A stretch of DNA of 14,195 nucleotides. Source: an uncultured Lachnospiraceae bacterium (lineage in GTDB: Bacteria; Bacillota; Clostridia; Lachnospirales; Lachnospiraceae). The first letter of the stretch is position 1. Every line of letters starts with the position of its first letter. The DNA lies in contig CACZQT010000168.1 of NCBI GenBank assembly GCA_902783295.1, positions 1 through 14,195 of the forward strand. The letters run 5' to 3'. This document shows, piece by piece, positions 11,877-14,195 of this stretch. The notes under the pieces were generated by a model that worked only from the letters and a program-made list of their open reading frames with translations, was not told the DNA's origin and did not search any database. The translations under genes and the position numbers were made by a program.

Positions 11877-13160
11877 TTACTGCGCCAGAGATCCATACTG
11901 GCTGACCGCTTCATCAACGGTAAGGCTTCCGCTTCCGACCAGATAAGCCGCGTTCCGCACCTGTGCGACAAGAGGATCTGTGATCCCGATCACTTCCGGA
12001 GACAGTACCCGTTCAACAGGGACCTGACTGAATGGTTCGTACACAGCGTCAAAGGACAAATCCGTCGTCGGCGTAACCAGGCGCTTCACCGAAGCCATTT
12101 TGTTCAGTTCTTCGCGGGTAATCAGAAAACGCATAAACTCGTTTGTCATGTCCAGATTCTCGCAGGTTTTATTGACCGAGAATTCTATAGAAGGGCTGTC
12201 GACAAAATAGCCTCCGGCTTCCGACAGAGGAACGGGAGTGAATGAATAAGTGAAAGGTGTTTTGGTAAACGCTTCGGACTGGCTTTCCCGCTTCCCTGTT
12301 CCGGATACGGTATCTCCCGTGCAGATCATCATGGGGACATCCCCTTCGAAGAAGCGAAGAATGACCTCTGTATAGTTGTCACTGATCTCGTTGCATTTTT
12401 CCAGATTGATATACCCGTTCCCGATCAGCTGCATCATCGCTTCCAGGCCCTGGCGCATAGACTCGCCTGCGGAGGGATCCATCTCATTCGCAGCCTGAAG
12501 AGCTTCCGGATTCCCGGCGAGGGCAGCCACGACTTCCGGATATACCAGAGTGTTCATCAGGCAGCCGGATGCATTCGCACTGAAGCCCATCATAGGGCTG
12601 GCATATCCCCTGTCGAGAAAGGCCTGGCACACAGCCTGCAGCTCTTCCCGGGTGGTCGGAATCTGAAGCCCTTCCTTCTCAAACAGATCATTGTTCACCA
12701 GCATACCATAGTTTCTGGCGAAAACCGGTACCATCAATACCTGCCCGTCGGCATCAGCGTTCAGCAGGCTGGGACGGATGCATTCCAGGTCCAGGCCCAG
12801 TTGAGGATCCGAAAGATCCTCCATATGATCAACGACAGCCTGATACTTTTCATCCCCGAACATCCAGGTATAGGAGAAGAAAATATTCGGAGCGTCATTG
12901 GTTCCCAGTATCGTTCCCAGCAGATTGTTGTAGTCATCCGGCTTCACATAGCTCAGCTCGACGTAGGGGTAAATCTCATTGAAGCTGTCAAATTCAGCTT
13001 CCAGCGCCTCAAAGTTGGAGTAGCTTCCTACTACGGTGATTTCGCATTCGGTGTCTGTATCCAGCATCGGCTGGAATTCTTCCGCCTGAACCTTGGGCAG
13101 ACAGGCCATCGATGCAGCTGCAAGCAGGGCTGTCAGGATCGCGTAACGCATTTGTTTCAT
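11877..13160 (-). CDS. Extracellular solute-binding protein, family 1 type
   Basis: 427 residues. Signal peptide about 1-26 (MKQMRYAILTALLAAASMAC, cleaved near VQA/E). An SMAC stretch is a poor lipobox, so a lipoprotein is uncertain. The mature part reads like a sugar-type ABC substrate-binding protein: ECEITVVGSYSNFEALEAEF, then FDSFNEIYPYVELSYVKPDDY, then APNIFFSYTWMFGDE, VPVFARNYGMLVNNDLFEKE, and a hinge and C-lobe to the end. It would capture a small ligand, probably a carbohydrate, outside the membrane. The start at 13160 overlaps the kinase stop as ATGA, with AAGGAGG ten bases upstream inside the kinase gene. No permease or ATPase gene follows; the next gene converges. It may therefore feed ligand information to the kinase rather than serve transport. 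Family is confident; ligand and role are inferred. Confidence 0.88.
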   Translation of the reverse strand: MKQMRYAILTALLAAASMACLPKVQAEEFQPMLDTDTECEITVVGSYSNFEALEAEFDSFNEIYPYVELSYVKPDDYNNLLGTILGTNDAPNIFFSYTWMFGDEKYQAVVDHMEDLSDPQLGLDLECIRPSLLNADADGQVLMVPVFARNYGMLVNNDLFEKEGLQIPTTREELQAVCQAFLDRGYASPMMGFSANASGCLMNTLVYPEVVAALAGNPEALQAANEMDPSAGESMRQGLEAMMQLIGNGYINLEKCNEISDNYTEVILRFFEGDVPMMICTGDTVSGTGKRESQSEAFTKTPFTYSFTPVPLSEAGGYFVDSPSIEFSVNKTCENLDMTNEFMRFLITREELNKMASVKRLVTPTTDLSFDAVYEPFSQVPVERVLSPEVIGITDPLVAQVRNAAYLVGSGSLTVDEAVSQYGSLAQ

Positions 13161-14195
13161 TTTCTTTTTTCCTCCTTGATTCTGCGTATTTCTTTGATGA
13201 CAAGTTTCATATCTACCGGTTTGGGTATATGCCCGTTCATGCCCGCCTCCATACATTCCGCCACGTTTTCAGAGAACGCATCGGCGGTCATGGCAATGAT
13301 AGGAATGGAGGCAGCCCATTTATTTTCCAGCTGGCGTATATGCCGTGTAGCGTCCAGGCCGTTCATTTCCGGCATCTGAATGTCCATAAAAATCAGATCA
13401 TAAAGCCCTTCTTCTGCCTTCGCCATTTTATCTGTACAGATCCGTCCGTTTTCGGCCCGGTCCGACGTGATGCCGAGCATGCTCAGCATGGTGGAGATGA
13501 TTTCCCAGTTGATGTCGTTGTCTTCTGCGATCAGGATATTCATTCCGGCCAGATCTGAATAGTCATCCTCCGGCTCCACGGTTTTTGCTTCCGTCCCGAG
13601 CAGCGCATTGATTTTCTCATACAGCCTGGAGCGGAACAGCGGTTTACCGATGAATCCGTCCGCCCCGGCTTCCTTCGCCGCGTCTTCGATGTCAGACCAG
13701 TCATATGCGGAGGTCAGCAGGATCGGAATTCTGACGTTGACCTCTGCGCGGATGCGCCTGATCGTCTCAAGGCCGTTCATATCCGGCATCTTCCAGTCCA
13801 GAATAACTACGTTGTAATCTTTTCCGGCCTCATGCCGGCGACGGATCATTTCCACCGCTTCCATACCCGTCTTCGCCTGCTCCGCACTGATACCCAGCGA
13901 TTCCAGCGTGTCCACCGCGCTTTCCAGCATGACCGGGTCATCGTCCGCAATCAGGGCATCCACTCCATCAATCCACATCTCCTCCAGCTGCTTTTCGGCG
14001 ACGGGAAGGTCCAGCGTAACGGTGAAAGTTGTGCCTTTTCCGACTTCGCTCTGGCACTCGATTGTCCCGTTCATCAGTTCGACCATCCGTCTGGTGATCG
14101 CAAGCCCCAGCCCGGTTCCCTGAATGCTGTTGACCCGGCTGTCCGTCTGCCGGGAAAAAGGCTGGTACATCTTTTCCAGGAATTCAGGGCTCATA
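13157..14195 (-). CDS. Hybrid sensor histidine kinase with two receiver domains, 5' end cut by window edge
   Basis: The visible 345 residues are the C-terminal part; the sensor, HisKA and N-terminal ATPase regions lie beyond the edge. The first visible methionine is internal (MSPEFLEKMYQPFSR, the F-box region of the HATPase). The ATP-binding G2 box is GTGLGL (26-31). Receiver 1 (about 79-200) has the acidic pocket ADDD, phospho-acceptor D133 in ILDWKMPD, T161 and K184 in GKPL. Receiver 2 (about 218-340) has AEDN, acceptor D271 in FMDIQMPEMNGLD, T303 and K325 in PKPV. All key receiver residues are present, so both may be active. The protein ends just after receiver 2 with no HPt or DNA-binding domain, so phosphate must pass to a separate partner. 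Its stop overlaps the solute-binding protein start, implying coupled translation and a shared signalling role. Confidence 0.92.
   Translation of the reverse strand, partial: MSPEFLEKMYQPFSRQTDSRVNSIQGTGLGLAITRRMVELMNGTIECQSEVGKGTTFTVTLDLPVAEKQLEEMWIDGVDALIADDDPVMLESAVDTLESLGISAEQAKTGMEAVEMIRRRHEAGKDYNVVILDWKMPDMNGLETIRRIRAEVNVRIPILLTSAYDWSDIEDAAKEAGADGFIGKPLFRSRLYEKINALLGTEAKTVEPEDDYSDLAGMNILIAEDNDINWEIISTMLSMLGITSDRAENGRICTDKMAKAEEGLYDLIFMDIQMPEMNGLDATRHIRQLENKWAASIPIIAMTADAFSENVAECMEAGMNGHIPKPVDMKLVIKEIRRIKEEKRK

Noticed and set aside
13103..13112. Lipobox in the solute-binding protein (SMAC)
   Set aside because: Met and Ser at the positions before Cys do not fit the usual [LVI][ASTVI][GAS]C pattern, and a good signal peptidase I site (VQA/E) follows.
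1..14195. CRISPR arrays, tRNA/rRNA genes, transposases, integrases and att-type repeats
   Set aside because: None seen: no regularly spaced repeats, no cloverleaf-like stretch and no recombinase motifs on either strand.

Overview
The window looks like a chromosomal segment of a Gram-positive Clostridia-type bacterium, most likely a gut or rumen Lachnospiraceae/Eubacteriales member. The evidence is strong AGGAGG-type ribosome binding sites, several secreted proteins with BIG2/Fn3-type Ig domains and lysine-rich C-termini, a class B sortase, a secreted PTP-like phytase of the type known from Selenomonas and Mitsuokella, and a hybrid histidine kinase next to an extracellular solute-binding protein. 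The assignment rests on gene content only. No rRNA, tRNA, IS element, CRISPR array or phage gene was seen.

Layout. (1) 1-3564, minus strand: a likely operon read right to left. It runs from a secreted PTP-like inositol-phosphatase (phytase) through a small secreted Ig-domain protein 16 bp downstream to an adenosine-deaminase-like enzyme that runs off the left edge. A promoter with an internal palindrome precedes it. (2) 3694-5541, minus: a single-gene unit for a secreted serine alpha/beta-hydrolase, with its own promoter, a 5' leader hairpin and a strong terminator. (3) 5709-9255, minus: an operon of a small helical protein resembling the tail of Rpn/PD-(D/E)XK nucleases, then a class B sortase, then a 733-residue secreted multi-Ig protein with a Pro-rich linker but no C-terminal sorting signal. 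(4) 9339-11758, plus: two AT-richer genes, a DUF1275/YoaK-type membrane protein and a secreted BIG2 plus GLUG/beta-helix protein. The second ends at a perfect 13-bp terminator. (5) 11877-14195, minus: a hybrid histidine kinase (5' end off the right edge) whose stop codon overlaps the start of a solute-binding protein by ATGA, with no permease gene after it.

How the genes work together. Most of the window concerns the cell exterior: capturing ligands (SBP), hydrolysing esters or phosphates outside the cell (phytase, esterase), and building surface layers (sortase, Ig and beta-helix proteins). The kinase/SBP pair looks like a ligand-sensing module rather than a complete transporter. The phytase operon joins extracellular phosphate release to an intracellular deaminase-type enzyme.

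No complete defence system or unmistakably new system was found. The least conventional elements are the deaminase-like protein with its long insertion and N-terminal domain, the lone kinase/SBP pair, and the sortase operon without a visible substrate.
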